Assembly (NCBI GenBank): GCA_963704355.1 | Contig: OY969891.1 | Span: 1,922,001 to 1,986,000, forward strand | Source: Bog-473 sp963704355 | GTDB taxonomy: Bacteria; Actinomycetota; Acidimicrobiia; Acidimicrobiales; RAAP-2 | Length of the DNA stretch: 64,000 nt | Direction: 5' to 3' | Shown here: positions 25,618-33,837 of the stretch, piece after piece | Layout of the letters: every line of letters begins with the position of its first letter | Position numbering within the stretch: the first letter of the stretch is position 1 | The notes under the pieces: generated by a model | Told to the model about the DNA's origin: nothing | What the model saw: the letters and a program-made list of their open reading frames with translations, nothing else | Database searches by the model: none | Made by a program: the position numbers and the translations under genes

Positions 25618-26244
25618 GTGCTGATCCTCGTGCGCCACGGCGAGTCCGTGGCCAACGCGCAAGGCCTCTTGCTGGGGCGCACCGACGCCGAGCTGACCGA
25701 GACGGGACGGGTGCAGGCCGCGGCGGTCCCCTCCCTGTTGCGTCGCCCCGTCGTCGAGCTGCGCTCGAGCCCGCTGGCCCGCGCCCGCGACACCGCCGAG
25801 CTGCTCGGGCTCGGCCTGCCGATCATGGTGGACGACCGTTGGATCGAGGTCGACTACGGCGAGTTCGAGTGCCAGCCGCTCGGGGGCATCCCGGCCCACG
25901 TGTGGCAGCGCTGGCAGCGCGACCGCGGGTTCCGCCCGGCGGGGGGCGAGTCGCTGGCCGAGGTGGACACGCGCGTGGCCGCCGCCTGCGAGGAGCTCTT
26001 CGCCACGGACGGGGAGGGGGCCCGCCGCGCCGACGGCGACGTCGTCGTGGTGAGCCATGTCACGCCGATCAAGGCGGCCGTGGCCTGGGCCCTCGGGACG
26101 ACCGACCTCTACTGGCGGCTCTTCCTCATGACCGCCTCGGTGACCCGCATCGGCTGGAGCCGCGACGCCCCGATCCTGCACGGGTACAACGAGGTGGCGT
26201 TGGCGTCAATCCCCGGGCGGACGCCACAATCACCCGGTGCCTGA
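25618..26244 (+). CDS. Histidine phosphatase (phosphoglycerate mutase-like)
   Basis: A 208-residue protein with the family's LILVRHGESVANA motif at the very start (catalytic His in RHG), SSPLARARDTAELL, ARG/GLU contacts in VDYGEFE and VVVSHVTPIKAAV with the second catalytic His. It corresponds to the C-terminal phosphatase part of the mycobacterial RNase HI/CobC-like fusion, but no RNase H domain is attached. GTG start 16 bp after the zinc-ribbon gene. Substrate unknown; alpha-ribazole phosphate is one family possibility. Confidence 0.85.
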   Translation: MLILVRHGESVANAQGLLLGRTDAELTETGRVQAAAVPSLLRRPVVELRSSPLARARDTAELLGLGLPIMVDDRWIEVDYGEFECQPLGGIPAHVWQRWQRDRGFRPAGGESLAEVDTRVAAACEELFATDGEGARRADGDVVVVSHVTPIKAAVAWALGTTDLYWRLFLMTASVTRIGWSRDAPILHGYNEVALASIPGRTPQSPGA

Positions 26245-26896
26245 GCCGACCGTTGCCGCGCTGCGCCCGCCGCCGGGTGCCGACGAGCAGCCGGTCCACC
26301 GCCGCACCATCGAGATGGAGGTGTTCGTGCGCGACGAGCATTTCGTCGTGATCGGCACCCTGCACGATCAGCGGCCCTGGGCGGGCGGAACGCTCGGCCC
26401 ACGCGACCTCCACTTCATGGAGCTGGGCATCGTGGTCCGCCGCGCCGATCTGGTCATCGTCGACGCGGTGGCCGACATGCGGACATTCCCCCACGCCGAG
26501 TGCACGGCGATCGAGCCGAAGTTCGGCGAGCTCGTCGGTCTCTCGGTGGCGCGCGGCTACACCTCGGCCGTGCAGGAGCGCTTCGGTCGCGAGCGCGGTT
26601 GCAGCCATCTCGAGTTCCTGGCCCGCGCCCTCGGACCGGTGGTCGTCCAGGCCATGACGTCGACCGCGGCGTGGCAGGTCGAGAAGGCCCACCAGCCCTA
26701 TCCCGAGGGCGAGCGCAGCCTCACGTTCCTGGCCAACACGTGCCACGTGTGGATCGAGGGCGGCGAGGGGGAGAAGAAGATCGCCACGGGCTGGCGCCCC
26801 GGCTTGTCCGAGTACCCCGCGCCCACGGTGGCGGAGATCCGCGTGCGCTTGGCGCAGGAGGCCGGCGCCGACGCGGATGAGGAGCCGGCGGTCTAG
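26237..26896 (+). CDS. DUF2889 domain protein
   Basis: A 219-residue protein overlapping the preceding gene by 8 bp. The opening HRRTIEMEVFVRDEHFVVIGTLHDQRPW and the DLVIVDAVADMRTFPHAECTAI stretch are typical of DUF2889, with conserved Cys/His later (HLEFLARALGP, LANTCHVWIEGG). Function unknown; the pattern suggests a small enzyme-like domain. Its stop codon TAG (26894-26896) lies inside the 8-bp target duplication of the IS481 element, so the coding region is intact to the last base before the insertion. Confidence 0.75.
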   Translation: MPEPTVAALRPPPGADEQPVHRRTIEMEVFVRDEHFVVIGTLHDQRPWAGGTLGPRDLHFMELGIVVRRADLVIVDAVADMRTFPHAECTAIEPKFGELVGLSVARGYTSAVQERFGRERGCSHLEFLARALGPVVVQAMTSTAAWQVEKAHQPYPEGERSLTFLANTCHVWIEGGEGEKKIATGWRPGLSEYPAPTVAEIRVRLAQEAGADADEEPAV

Positions 26897-26897
26897 G

Positions 26898-27464
26898 ACT
26901 TCCGGTCCGCGAGATGAGGTTGCACATCCACCCCTTTGAGGGGTCCGGCGATGGACTCTGTGGTTCCTTCCACAGAACCAAGGAGCCCATCACCGTGACC
27001 CCAACAGAGATCATCTATCGCCGACGCATTGCCGTGTTGGACTACGCCCAGCGAACGGGCAACGTGGCCCGTCACGGCGTCAAGGTCCGGGCGATCCTCA
27101 CCGACAACGGGCCCGAGTACATCGCTGGCACCTTCATCAACGCCCTGGCCGCCAAGGGGATCGGGCACCACCGCATCCCGGCCCGCTCGCCCAACCACAA
27201 CGCCGTCTGCGAGCGGTTCCAAGGCACCATGCTCCAAGAGTGCTGGCGCCCGGCCTTCCATCGCCGGCACTTCACCTCCATCCGCCAGCTCCAAGCTGAG
27301 GCAGATGCTTGGCTCATCACCTACAACCGCCGCCGCCGCAATCACAGCGACTACATGCGGGGACGTACCCCTCAAGAAATCCTCGACAACCACAAGCGAA
27401 ACCAGGCAGCATGACAACCATCAACCGCAGAGCCCATCTGTCACCTCGACTCTCGGTCCGGAAG
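26898..27464 (+). mobile_element. Internally deleted IS481-family element with target duplication
   Basis: A 567-bp element. The ends are inverted repeats: the left begins CTTCCGGTCCGCGAGATGAG and the right, on the minus strand, CTTCCGGACCGAGAGTCGAG; similarity extends about 27 bp. The element is flanked by identical 8-bp sequences GTCTAGGA (26890-26897 and 27465-27472), a target duplication containing CTAG; IS481 relatives are known to insert at NCTAGN. The transposase inside lacks its middle, so the copy needs a helper to move. The outer 40 bp recur exactly at 51202-51241. Confidence 0.88.
26995..27414 (+). pseudogene. IS481-type transposase with internal deletion
   Basis: A 139-residue in-frame product. 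The N-terminal TPTEIIYRRRIAVLDYAQRTGNVA (first 20 residues or so) is the start of the IS481 helix-turn-helix. It is joined directly to the C-terminal part of the DDE catalytic domain (HGVKVRAILTDNGPEY, then ARSPNHNAVCERF and RRRNHSDYMRGRTPQEIL). Full-length relatives have about 300-400 residues, so the rest of the HTH and the first catalytic Asp region are gone. Asp (TDNG) and Glu (CERF) of the DDE set remain. Confidence 0.8.
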
Positions 27465-27466
27465 GT

Positions 27467-28234
27467 CTAGGAGGGGGCCGAGGCGGCGAAAGGCTCGGCG
27501 TGTCGGCCGCCGAGACCGGCCTGGGTGGCGCACAGCGCCTCGAGCGTGCGTGTCATGACCCGCTTGGCCCCGCGGATCTGCAGGCACGAGACATTGCGGA
27601 GGCGGTCCCAGGTCTCCCACGACGACACGGTGTCCAGCGCGTCGAGGTGCTCGGCCCGCGGGTGCGCCGGCAGCGCATCGAGCTCGGGCGCGAAGGTCTC
27701 CTTCAGGTTCTCGAGCAGCAGCCCGTCGGAGGCGGTGATGGCGCCGCACACGCCCGGCGACGACGATGTGCGGCGGACCAGCGCGCGACGGACGGGGGAG
27801 ATGTCCTCGTAGAGCGCGGCGCGGTGCGCCACCGTCCGTTCGAGGCGCGTGGCGAGCGCGAGCTTGGGGGAGATGCGCGGCATGCCCGACCACTGCACGC
27901 GCAGCACCAGCGCCGCCACGTAGTGGTAGAGGTCGTCCATTTCGGCGAAGTGGTGGAAGACGAGGCGGAGTGACACGCCGGCGCGTTCCGCCACTGCCTT
28001 GGCCGTCGGCTCCGGGTCGCCGGCCCGGAGGAGGTCGATCAGGGCCTGGGCCACGTTGCGCCGCGTGCGCTGTCCCCGGGCGACGCGGCCGTCGGTCGCG
28101 CGAGCGTCAGCGGGTTCCTCGGCCTTGAATTCGGCCACTGCGAATTCCAGCGGGAGCAGATCGAGGAGGGGGACGCCGGTACGTTCGCCCCCATTCCCCG
28201 CTTCGCTCACCGCTGGGGTGGAGCTGGGAGTCAC
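27467..28234 (-). CDS. TetR family regulator with N-terminal extension
   Basis: A 255-residue regulator. The helix-turn-helix is at about residues 55-100 (TRRNVAQALIDLLRAGDPEP, TAKAVAERAGVSLRLVFHHF, AEMDDLYHYVAAL), after a 45-residue extension. The C-terminal domain includes two Cys and the sequence SWETWDRLRNVSCLQIRGAKRVM. The GTG start was chosen for the AGGAAGG about 8 nt upstream. The stop codon (27467-27469) lies inside the right copy of the IS target duplication, so before the insertion this gene and the DUF2889 gene converged with overlapping stops. Confidence 0.8.
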   Translation of the reverse strand: MTPSSTPAVSEAGNGGERTGVPLLDLLPLEFAVAEFKAEEPADARATDGRVARGQRTRRNVAQALIDLLRAGDPEPTAKAVAERAGVSLRLVFHHFAEMDDLYHYVAALVLRVQWSGMPRISPKLALATRLERTVAHRAALYEDISPVRRALVRRTSSSPGVCGAITASDGLLLENLKETFAPELDALPAHPRAEHLDALDTVSSWETWDRLRNVSCLQIRGAKRVMTRTLEALCATQAGLGGRHAEPFAASAPS

Positions 28235-28845
28235 CGGGTGCACCTTCCTGTCACAGTGAGAATCAAACGGTCGCTTGAACCTTGCGCCAAGAGTTGGAGA
28301 CGCTCGGATCCGCAACGGACTTGCGCCTCGGGACCTCCTACCTGCCCCTCGCCAAAGAGGGCATCGGTCGTCAGAGGATGGGAGTTTACGTGGGCTTTTG
28401 TCAACGGGGCCACAATCTCGAACGGGGAGTGCGCCACCTCACGCCCCTCGGCCCGCTCGCCATCGGCGCCGGGCAGCTTGCAACGATGTTGACACGATTG
28501 CGCACCATGAACCTTCGAGGGCGGCCGTATTCGCCGCCGCCGTAAGGGCGGCCGGAACCGAGCCCGAGGGCTGTGCGCCCGCTCACGATCACGCTGGTCG
28601 TCAGGGAGTAGCCGACCCAACTGACCGGGCGGACGGGCTACGAGGCTGCGGACTGAACCTGGGCTCGGTGCCTACGGATCCCGGCTTGATGGTTCCTCGG
28701 CTTTCAGCAGGTGCGCCACGGCCAACAACGTGATCGCGGAAGTTGCAGACGCCTCAAACGAATTTCCAGGGCTCGGCGAACCGGGCGCCATGAGGATGCG
28801 TCATAAAAAAGAACGACGACGCCGAAAGCGAGAAGAATCGCCAGC
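28235..28845. other. Long intergenic stretch, no gene supported
   Basis: About 610 bp between the TetR start and a lipoprotein start. Several short frames exist on both strands, none with family signatures or codon bias like the neighbours. A GC-rich inverted patch (GGGCGGCCGTATTCGCCGCC region, 28520-28550) could form a hairpin. Confidence 0.4.
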
Positions 28846-29190
28846 ATGAGGAAGTGGCCAGTGGCTCTGTGCATCGCCGGCGCCTTTGCGATCGCTGCTT
28901 GCGGAGGCTCAACAACGCCGCCCGAGGCGGCCCGCCTGGGCGTGCTGTCGGGACTCGCAGAGGAATGTACGGGCCCACCTGGTCTGCCTTCTCATCCCGT
29001 CCAGGTCATCGTCTACCGACGTCGCCGCGTCGTCGTCGAACAGACCAAACTCGGCTCTCACGATTTCACGTTTTTCTTGCCAGCCGGAAGTTACAGAGTC
29101 ACAACGAACCAGTCGGCCGTCGTTCCTGTGAACGTGACAGTGCGATCAAATGGGGTTGCTCACGCGACGGTTCTCGCCAGCTGCAATTGA
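28846..29190 (+). CDS. Small lipoprotein with Ig-like/PEGA-like domain
   Basis: A 114-residue lipoprotein: MRKWPVALCIAGAFA signal segment, lipobox AIAAC at residue 19, then GGSTTPPEAARL. The mature part has two Cys (EECTGPPG and LASCN) and a beta-strand pattern VQVIVYRRRRVVVEQTKL...FTFFLPAGSYRVTT typical of carboxypeptidase-regulatory or PEGA-like beta sandwiches, which often bind cell wall or support other proteins. It is the last chromosomal-type gene before the group II intron; no partner is evident. Confidence 0.6.
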   Translation: MRKWPVALCIAGAFAIAACGGSTTPPEAARLGVLSGLAEECTGPPGLPSHPVQVIVYRRRRVVVEQTKLGSHDFTFFLPAGSYRVTTNQSAVVPVNVTVRSNGVAHATVLASCN

Positions 29191-29923
29191 CTGCGACGCC
29201 TCGCAAGCTAAATGCCCCGGTCCGCCGCCCTTGGGTGCTGCTGACCGGCACTTCGGGGCGCCCCCGTTCTACGATTACATGGGTGAGTGTGTCCTGAAAG
29301 GGGAGTGATGTCGATGTAGAAGATCGTCAGCACGAACCGTGCTGTGCCAGTGATGGAGGGAGGCCCTCCGGATTCGCCGTGCAGGCGGAGATTCCAAACT
29401 GCCGCAGTGTCATGCCGGTCAAGAGCCGGGGTGGGAAGCGACTGCGGAAAAGGCTCGCTACCAGCGGGTCAGCTAAGCGACGAGAAGACGAACGTGTGTA
29501 AACCACTGCTGACGCATCGTAAATAATGAGCGATGACATCGAAACCAGGGTTGTCACCTACCCCTGGGATTACGGCGTGCGCAATTGCGTACCCCCGGCT
29601 GGGGAGCTGCCTGCATGTGGCCTCAGCGGTGTCCGGTGTAAAGGTGGCGTGAGCTCGTCGCAGGCGCTGGCATGGAACAGGAGAACCTGTCGTCTCGATA
29701 CGAACGGACAGTTGCAGCGGATGATGTTTGTCCGTGGTCGGTTCAGAGGGAGAACCCCAAGTGTCAAACACCACGAGGGGCAGAGTACCGATGCGAGACA
29801 CAGGGGCGGACCGACTCGTAGTAGCGATGAAGGCTCTGTAATGGGGCTGGAGCGAAGGGGTCGGGCAGGTCAGGTCAACCAGCGGTCAACCCTTCGGGGG
29901 AGGAGCCGACGGAAACATCACCG

Positions 29924-31180
29924 TTGAAAGTGAAGTCGTTTGTAATCGACAAGCGCCTCATTTATGGGGCGTGGAAGAAGGTCGAGGCAAACAGTGGTGC
30001 GCCGGGCGTGGACGCCGTCTCCATCTCCGAGTTCGGACTCGACGAGGTGAACAACCTCTACAAGCTCTGGAATCGGATGTCTTCGGGGAGTTACTTCCCC
30101 GGAGCGGTACGCGGCGTGGAGATACCGAAGGATCATGGAGCCGGGATCAGGCTTCTCGGGGTGCCCAACACGGCAGACCGGGTCGCCCAGACCGCAACAG
30201 CGATGCTGCTGGAAGAGGCCTTGGAGCCGATCTTCCACCGAGACAGCTATGGCTATCGTCCGGGGCGATCCGCCCTCGGCGCACTGGCTGTCGCTCGAAA
30301 GCGTTGTTGGAGGCAGAACTGGGTGCTCGATGTCGACGTCCGGGCCTTCTTCGACAGCGTTCCCCATGATCTGATGATGAAAGCGGTTGCTCACCACACC
30401 GACGAGGCATGGGTTCTGCTCTACATCTCACGGTGGCTCGCAGCCCCAATGCAGATGCCGGATGGAACCATCGTGGCCCGAGAGAAGGGAACCCCGCAGG
30501 GTTCTCCGATCTCACCGCTGCTCGCCAACCTGTTCATGCACTATGCGTTCGACAAATGGATGGACCGGACATATCCGAGATGTCCTTTCGAGCGCTACGC
30601 GGATGACGTGGTGATCCACTGCAACACCGAGGTCCAGGCCCGGAAACTCTGGGCCGATCTCGCCGAGAGGCTCGGGTCTGTCGGACTTGAGCTTCCTCTC
30701 GAGAAGACGAAGATCGTGTACTGCAAGGACGCGACCCGCCAGAGGAATTTCGAGCACACCAGCTTCGACTTCCTCGGCTATACCTTCCGGGCACGTCGGG
30801 CCAAGGGTCGGCGAGGGCTCTTCTGGAGCTTCTTACCGGCCATGAGCGGCAAGACGAAGAAGGCGATCGGCAAGACAATCAGGGATTGGCACCTCAAACG
30901 TCGCACAAGCGGAGACCTGTCCGGACCCGCCTTGGGCATCAACGCCCAAGTGCGGGGCTGGATCAACTATTACGGGGCCTTCTATCGCTCCGAGTTGAAT
31001 TCCATAGCATTGCGCATCGACCAACATTTGGTTCGATGGGCGATGCGGAAGTTCAAACGATTGAAAGGAAATCCAAAACGAGCATGGGCTTGGTGGCACG
31101 CTGCTCGCCAGCGCTCTCCCCGGCTCTTTGCTCATTGGAACCTTTCGCCCGCTTCCAGCCGACCTGCAAGAGCCGGATGA
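29924..31180 (+). CDS. ltrA: Group II intron reverse transcriptase/maturase
   Basis: A 418-residue intron-encoded protein. The RT domain shows SGAPGVDAVSI, VRGVEIPKDHGAGIRLLGV, SYGYRPGRSALGAL, LDVDVRAFFDSVPHD (first catalytic Asp), KGTPQGSPISPLLANLFM and FERYADDVVIHC (catalytic YADD). The maturase X domain follows (SFDFLGYTFRAR, GWINYYGAFY). There is no C-terminal HNH endonuclease, as in several small bacterial classes. The start is TTG at 29924 or GTG at 29930; neither has a strong ribosome site. All catalytic residues are present, so the intron may be functional. Confidence 0.9.
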   Translation: MKVKSFVIDKRLIYGAWKKVEANSGAPGVDAVSISEFGLDEVNNLYKLWNRMSSGSYFPGAVRGVEIPKDHGAGIRLLGVPNTADRVAQTATAMLLEEALEPIFHRDSYGYRPGRSALGALAVARKRCWRQNWVLDVDVRAFFDSVPHDLMMKAVAHHTDEAWVLLYISRWLAAPMQMPDGTIVAREKGTPQGSPISPLLANLFMHYAFDKWMDRTYPRCPFERYADDVVIHCNTEVQARKLWADLAERLGSVGLELPLEKTKIVYCKDATRQRNFEHTSFDFLGYTFRARRAKGRRGLFWSFLPAMSGKTKKAIGKTIRDWHLKRRTSGDLSGPALGINAQVRGWINYYGAFYRSELNSIALRIDQHLVRWAMRKFKRLKGNPKRAWAWWHAARQRSPRLFAHWNLSPASSRPARAG

Positions 31181-31203
31181 GCTGAGAGGTTCACGTCCGG
31201 TTC
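31170..31203 (+). ncRNA. Group II intron domain V (catalytic hairpin)
   Basis: Exactly 34 nt, beginning GAGCCGGAUGAGCUGA and ending CACGUCCGGUUC, with the conserved GAGC-CGGAU and ACGUCCGGUUC strands pairing around a GAGA-type terminal loop. The catalytic triad region AGC at the 5' base and the two-nucleotide bulge are in the expected places. Confidence 0.9.
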
Positions 31204-31263
31204 CGTGAGAGCCGGGGGGTGAGATTCCCCCCGGCTACTCGACTATGTACAAGTCGCGAGCCG

Positions 31264-31305
31264 CTATTATGTCTTGCACAAAGAGTTTTGTGTCTGACAT
31301 AATAG
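31264..31305. promoter_or_regulatory. 19-bp inverted repeat at the toxin-antitoxin promoter
   Basis: Left arm CTATTATGTCTTGCACAAA (31264-31282) and right arm TTTGTGTCTGACATAATAG (31287-31305) match at 16 of 19 positions around a 4-nt loop. The right arm ends at the ribosome site TAGGAGAG of the first gene. This fits an operator for the ribbon-helix-helix antitoxin, and could also fold in the mRNA and block translation. The AT-rich arms stand out from the surrounding DNA. Confidence 0.65.
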
Positions 31306-31309
31306 GAGA

Positions 31310-31552
31310 GTGAAGCCGCTCCGGTTCACCCGGGGATCCCGCAAACACCGGGTCGGCAAGAAGTCCGCCTACCACGTGATCGCCTTGACCGCCGCCACCA
31401 TCACCACCGATTCCGACACGGCTGAGACCACACTGACCTGGGTGGCTGATGACGAACGGGGTCGGGAGCTCGAGATCGTGGCGATCGAGAAGCCCGACTG
31501 CTATCTCGTCATCCACGTGATGCCGACCCACTATCGAAAGAAGGGACGATGA
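31310..31552 (+). CDS. Probable toxin of a type II toxin-antitoxin pair (BrnT/RelE-like size)
   Basis: An 80-residue basic protein. The opening RFTRGSRKHRVGKKSAYHVI and the closing TWVADDERGRELEIVAIE followed by YLVIHVMPTHYRKKGR resemble small RelE/BrnT-like RNase toxins, which end with a conserved H-x-M-P-T-x-Y-R-K. It precedes and overlaps a CopG-type gene by 4 bp (ATGA), the toxin-first order seen in BrnTA and HigBA. Family assignment is tentative. Confidence 0.6.
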   Translation: MKPLRFTRGSRKHRVGKKSAYHVIALTAATITTDSDTAETTLTWVADDERGRELEIVAIEKPDCYLVIHVMPTHYRKKGR

Positions 31553-31857
31553 CACGACGCAAGATCAAGCCGGGGGCGATCGGAACCGACGTCGATCTCG
31601 ACACCGAGGAGGTCTATCTGCCCGATGGGCGGCGCCTGACCGAACAGCTCGCCGAGGAGATCGCACAGCGTGCCCTTGCCCGGCACCGGGGCCGGCCATC
31701 AGTGACGGGTGAGAGCGCACGCACTCCCAGCCTCACCGTTCGTGTTCCACCGGAAACGAGGAGCGCACTCGAGGAACTCGCCAGAGCTCAGGGCAAGCGA
31801 TTGGCGGACGTGAGTCGTGAGGCCCTAGACGAATACGTCTCTCGCCACGCCAGCTGA
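31549..31857 (+). CDS. Ribbon-helix-helix (CopG-type) antitoxin
   Basis: A 102-residue protein whose C-terminal 45 residues read SLTVRVPPETRSALEELARA then KRLADVSREALDEYV, a standard CopG/Arc ribbon-helix-helix DNA-binding domain. The N-terminal half (VDLDTEEVYLPDGRRLTEQLAEEIAQ is residues 14-39) is acidic and probably wraps the toxin. It likely binds the inverted repeat at 31264-31305 and represses the pair. Confidence 0.75.
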   Translation: MTRRKIKPGAIGTDVDLDTEEVYLPDGRRLTEQLAEEIAQRALARHRGRPSVTGESARTPSLTVRVPPETRSALEELARAQGKRLADVSREALDEYVSRHAS

Positions 31858-31882
31858 TTGACTGCTTCAATCCAGCTCGCGG

Positions 31883-32215
31883 TCAGACAGTGACCGGTTC
31901 GCTGATCGCCCTAGCATGGAGCCGGTCGACCACGTCGACGAGTGGGATCTCGATCTCACCTGCTTGCGTCTGGCGAAGGCGGTCAAACAAGTGGTCGATG
32001 ATGGCCACGGCCACCTCGGTTCCTGGGTGCCCAGCCAGCCGCGCTCGCCGAAGACGAGCAAGCGCGGAAACGGCCTCGGCGTAGACCGTTAGTAGTTCAG
32101 CGTCGGTGGGTCGCCACGCATGAGGCTCGTTGACTGCGTCGGCCAGAGCGGCACAGACATCAACGAGAAGCTGCCGTGGCTGCTCGGATCGCAGAACGAT
32201 CATTTGTTCCGACAT
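31883..32215 (-). CDS. Hypothetical protein, mostly helical
   Basis: A 110-residue protein with no recognised family. It is predicted helical, rich in Ala, Leu and Arg (LVDVCAALADAVNEPHAW, LLTVYAEAVSALARLRRARL, ending with IPLVDVVDRLHAR). The ATG at 32215 follows a GGGAGG 7 nt upstream, which supports it over the longer frame. It converges with the antitoxin gene, 26 bp away. No membrane segment. Confidence 0.55.
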   Translation of the reverse strand: MSEQMIVLRSEQPRQLLVDVCAALADAVNEPHAWRPTDAELLTVYAEAVSALARLRRARLAGHPGTEVAVAIIDHLFDRLRQTQAGEIEIPLVDVVDRLHARAISEPVTV

Positions 32216-32502
32216 GATGCTGCCTCCCTTTGTTGCACTCTTTCGGCGAGCGTAGCAACGGCTCACTCCTCGATCGGGTGCCGACGCTCGGGGTGACCCA
32301 ACGCTGGTGCGGAGACGCACGGCACCGGGCGGCTGAGCGGCGTACCGAGGTAGCGTCCGAGTCGTGGCTGAAAGCGGTGACCCGCACCGAAGCTCGATCA
32401 CTCGTATAACGCCGGCCCTGAGCGCATCATGGGGCACTGTCGGGCTCGAGGAGGACAAGACGTACCGGCATTCCCGGCCTTCGTCCCTCCCGGACTTCGA
32501 TG

Positions 32503-33114
32503 TCATCGGCCGTCGATGGGCGCTGCTCCAGGGCGCCCCCGCCACATCAGCCACACATTCGGTGCGCCGTTCGAGAGTTGCTTCGTGCCAATGACCTCGA
32601 ACCCGTGCAGACGATAGAACGGGACGTTGCTCTCCCGCTGCGTCTCAAGGTACGCGGGTAGACCGTCGGCGTCGCAAAGGGACAAGACCGGAGCCAGCAC
32701 TTCCGAGGCGATTCCGCGTCTCTGCCAGTCGGGATGTGTGCCCAGACCTTCGAGGTACCAGTGGGGCTCCGAAGGGTGTACCTCTGCCATCTCCATCAGA
32801 ACGCCCATGGCACGATGGACCCTCTCACCGGCCGCCTCAGCGAACGGTCCTGCCATCATCCCGATCTGCTCTTCGGACCATGCCCAGGCTCCGGGTGGCG
32901 CCCACGTCGCCGTGCAAACACGATCATCGGTCGTGTAGATGCTTTCGTGGATCATGGATGCGCGAATCATGCAGTCGAACAACAGCGTGGCCCGCCGCTC
33001 AAAGTCGTCGGGAGGAAGCATCCATGTAATCAACGGGTCGTCCTCAAACGCCCGCATTTGGACATGTGCTATCTGAGGAAGATCCTTCAGCGTTGCCAGT
33101 CGAACCGTCGTCAC
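32503..33114 (-). CDS. GNAT family N-acetyltransferase
   Basis: A 203-residue acetyltransferase. The N-terminal VRLATLKDLPQIAHVQMRAF, the core WYLEGLGTHPDWQRRGIAS whose Q-x-x-G pattern binds acetyl-CoA pyrophosphate, and PAYLETQRESNVPFYRLHGF are typical. Substrate unknown; many such single genes modify small amines or antibiotics. The GTG at 33114 starts just before the first conserved strand. The frame stays open upstream with no conserved sequence. Confidence 0.8.
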   Translation of the reverse strand: MTTVRLATLKDLPQIAHVQMRAFEDDPLITWMLPPDDFERRATLLFDCMIRASMIHESIYTTDDRVCTATWAPPGAWAWSEEQIGMMAGPFAEAAGERVHRAMGVLMEMAEVHPSEPHWYLEGLGTHPDWQRRGIASEVLAPVLSLCDADGLPAYLETQRESNVPFYRLHGFEVIGTKQLSNGAPNVWLMWRGRPGAAPIDGR

Positions 33115-33276
33115 AGGGTCAATGTATTCGACGCCGGGTATGGTCGATGGTGGATACGAACTAGTACTTCCACGTTTCGAGCGGACTGTCACTAGGGGGT
33201 GGCTCTTCTCCGCTACATATCGTTGGTGGAAATCCCTGCGGATCGATGTGAGAATGGAAGCGCGAAGGAGGCGGTG

Positions 33277-33752
33277 ATGAAACGTCTGGATCGACTCACC
33301 GCCACCCTGTTGCTTGTCGCCGGCTTGGGCAGTCTGGCCCTCATGCTGTTGGCGTTCGTAGTTCACATTCCGGTCAGGGATGGGTCTGACAACCTCGTCA
33401 GAACCACTTCGGGTGGTTCGTCGAGGTTCCGGTCGTACCTCAGACCTATTTCGAGAAATACGGTGGTCCTGAGCTGATTCTCCTTAGCTTCGGCCTGTTG
33501 CTGGTTGTCGCTGTGGTCGTTGTTCTTCAGGACCGCGCCCGTCATGGTCGGGCCGATGCCGGAAAACTTGCTTGGGGTCTCTCCATCGCTGGGTTGGTGA
33601 TCGGGATAGTCGGGTCCGTGACCGTCGCTCCCGACCTGTTGTTGGTGGGGATACTTCTCGTCCTCGCCTGTGGAGTTTTCTCGCGGAACGGCATCGCTGC
33701 GGAGCGCAATGCGTCAACAGGTGTCTCCCTCACGACACGGGTCGCGCCCTAG
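33277..33752 (+). pseudogene. Small membrane protein split by a frameshift
   Basis: The first part starts at ATG 33277 with AAGGAGG 6 nt upstream and gives MKRLDRLTATLLLVAGLGSL then a second hydrophobic stretch, but its frame drifts into RTTSGGSSRFR and stops at 33477. Reading the next frame from about 33399 gives NHFGWFVEVPVVPQTYFEKY then FGLLLVVAVVVVLQD and two more membrane segments to 33752. Joined, they make a four-helix membrane protein of about 158 residues. A single-base loss near 33390-33402 explains it. A GTG-led product from 33498 might still form. Confidence 0.6.
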
Positions 33753-33837
33753 CGACACACGAGACTGCCTCCTTCCGCCGGCACGGGGTAGGCAGATGAG
33801 GGCTGGCGAGGAGCACAATCCGATGTAGCGTTTGGAC

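Larger units (their letters stand above)
29287..31243 (+). mobile_element. Group II intron (complete, ~1.96 kb) encoding a maturase
   Basis: The 3' end is clear: domain V at 31170-31203, a domain VI hairpin at 31210-31236, and a terminal CUACUCGAC ending near 31243. The 5' end is placed at GTGTG (29287), the only match to the GUGYG consensus at a suitable distance; this boundary is less certain. The 640 bp before the maturase hold the expected domain I-III structures rather than a gene. The right exon continues directly into a toxin-antitoxin promoter. No interrupted gene is recognised on the left. Confidence 0.8.

Noticed and set aside
26914..26994. Start of the IS481 transposase at the ATG inside the terminal repeat
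   Set aside because: This region is the inverted end and leader; GTG 26995 begins the conserved TPTEIIYRRR.
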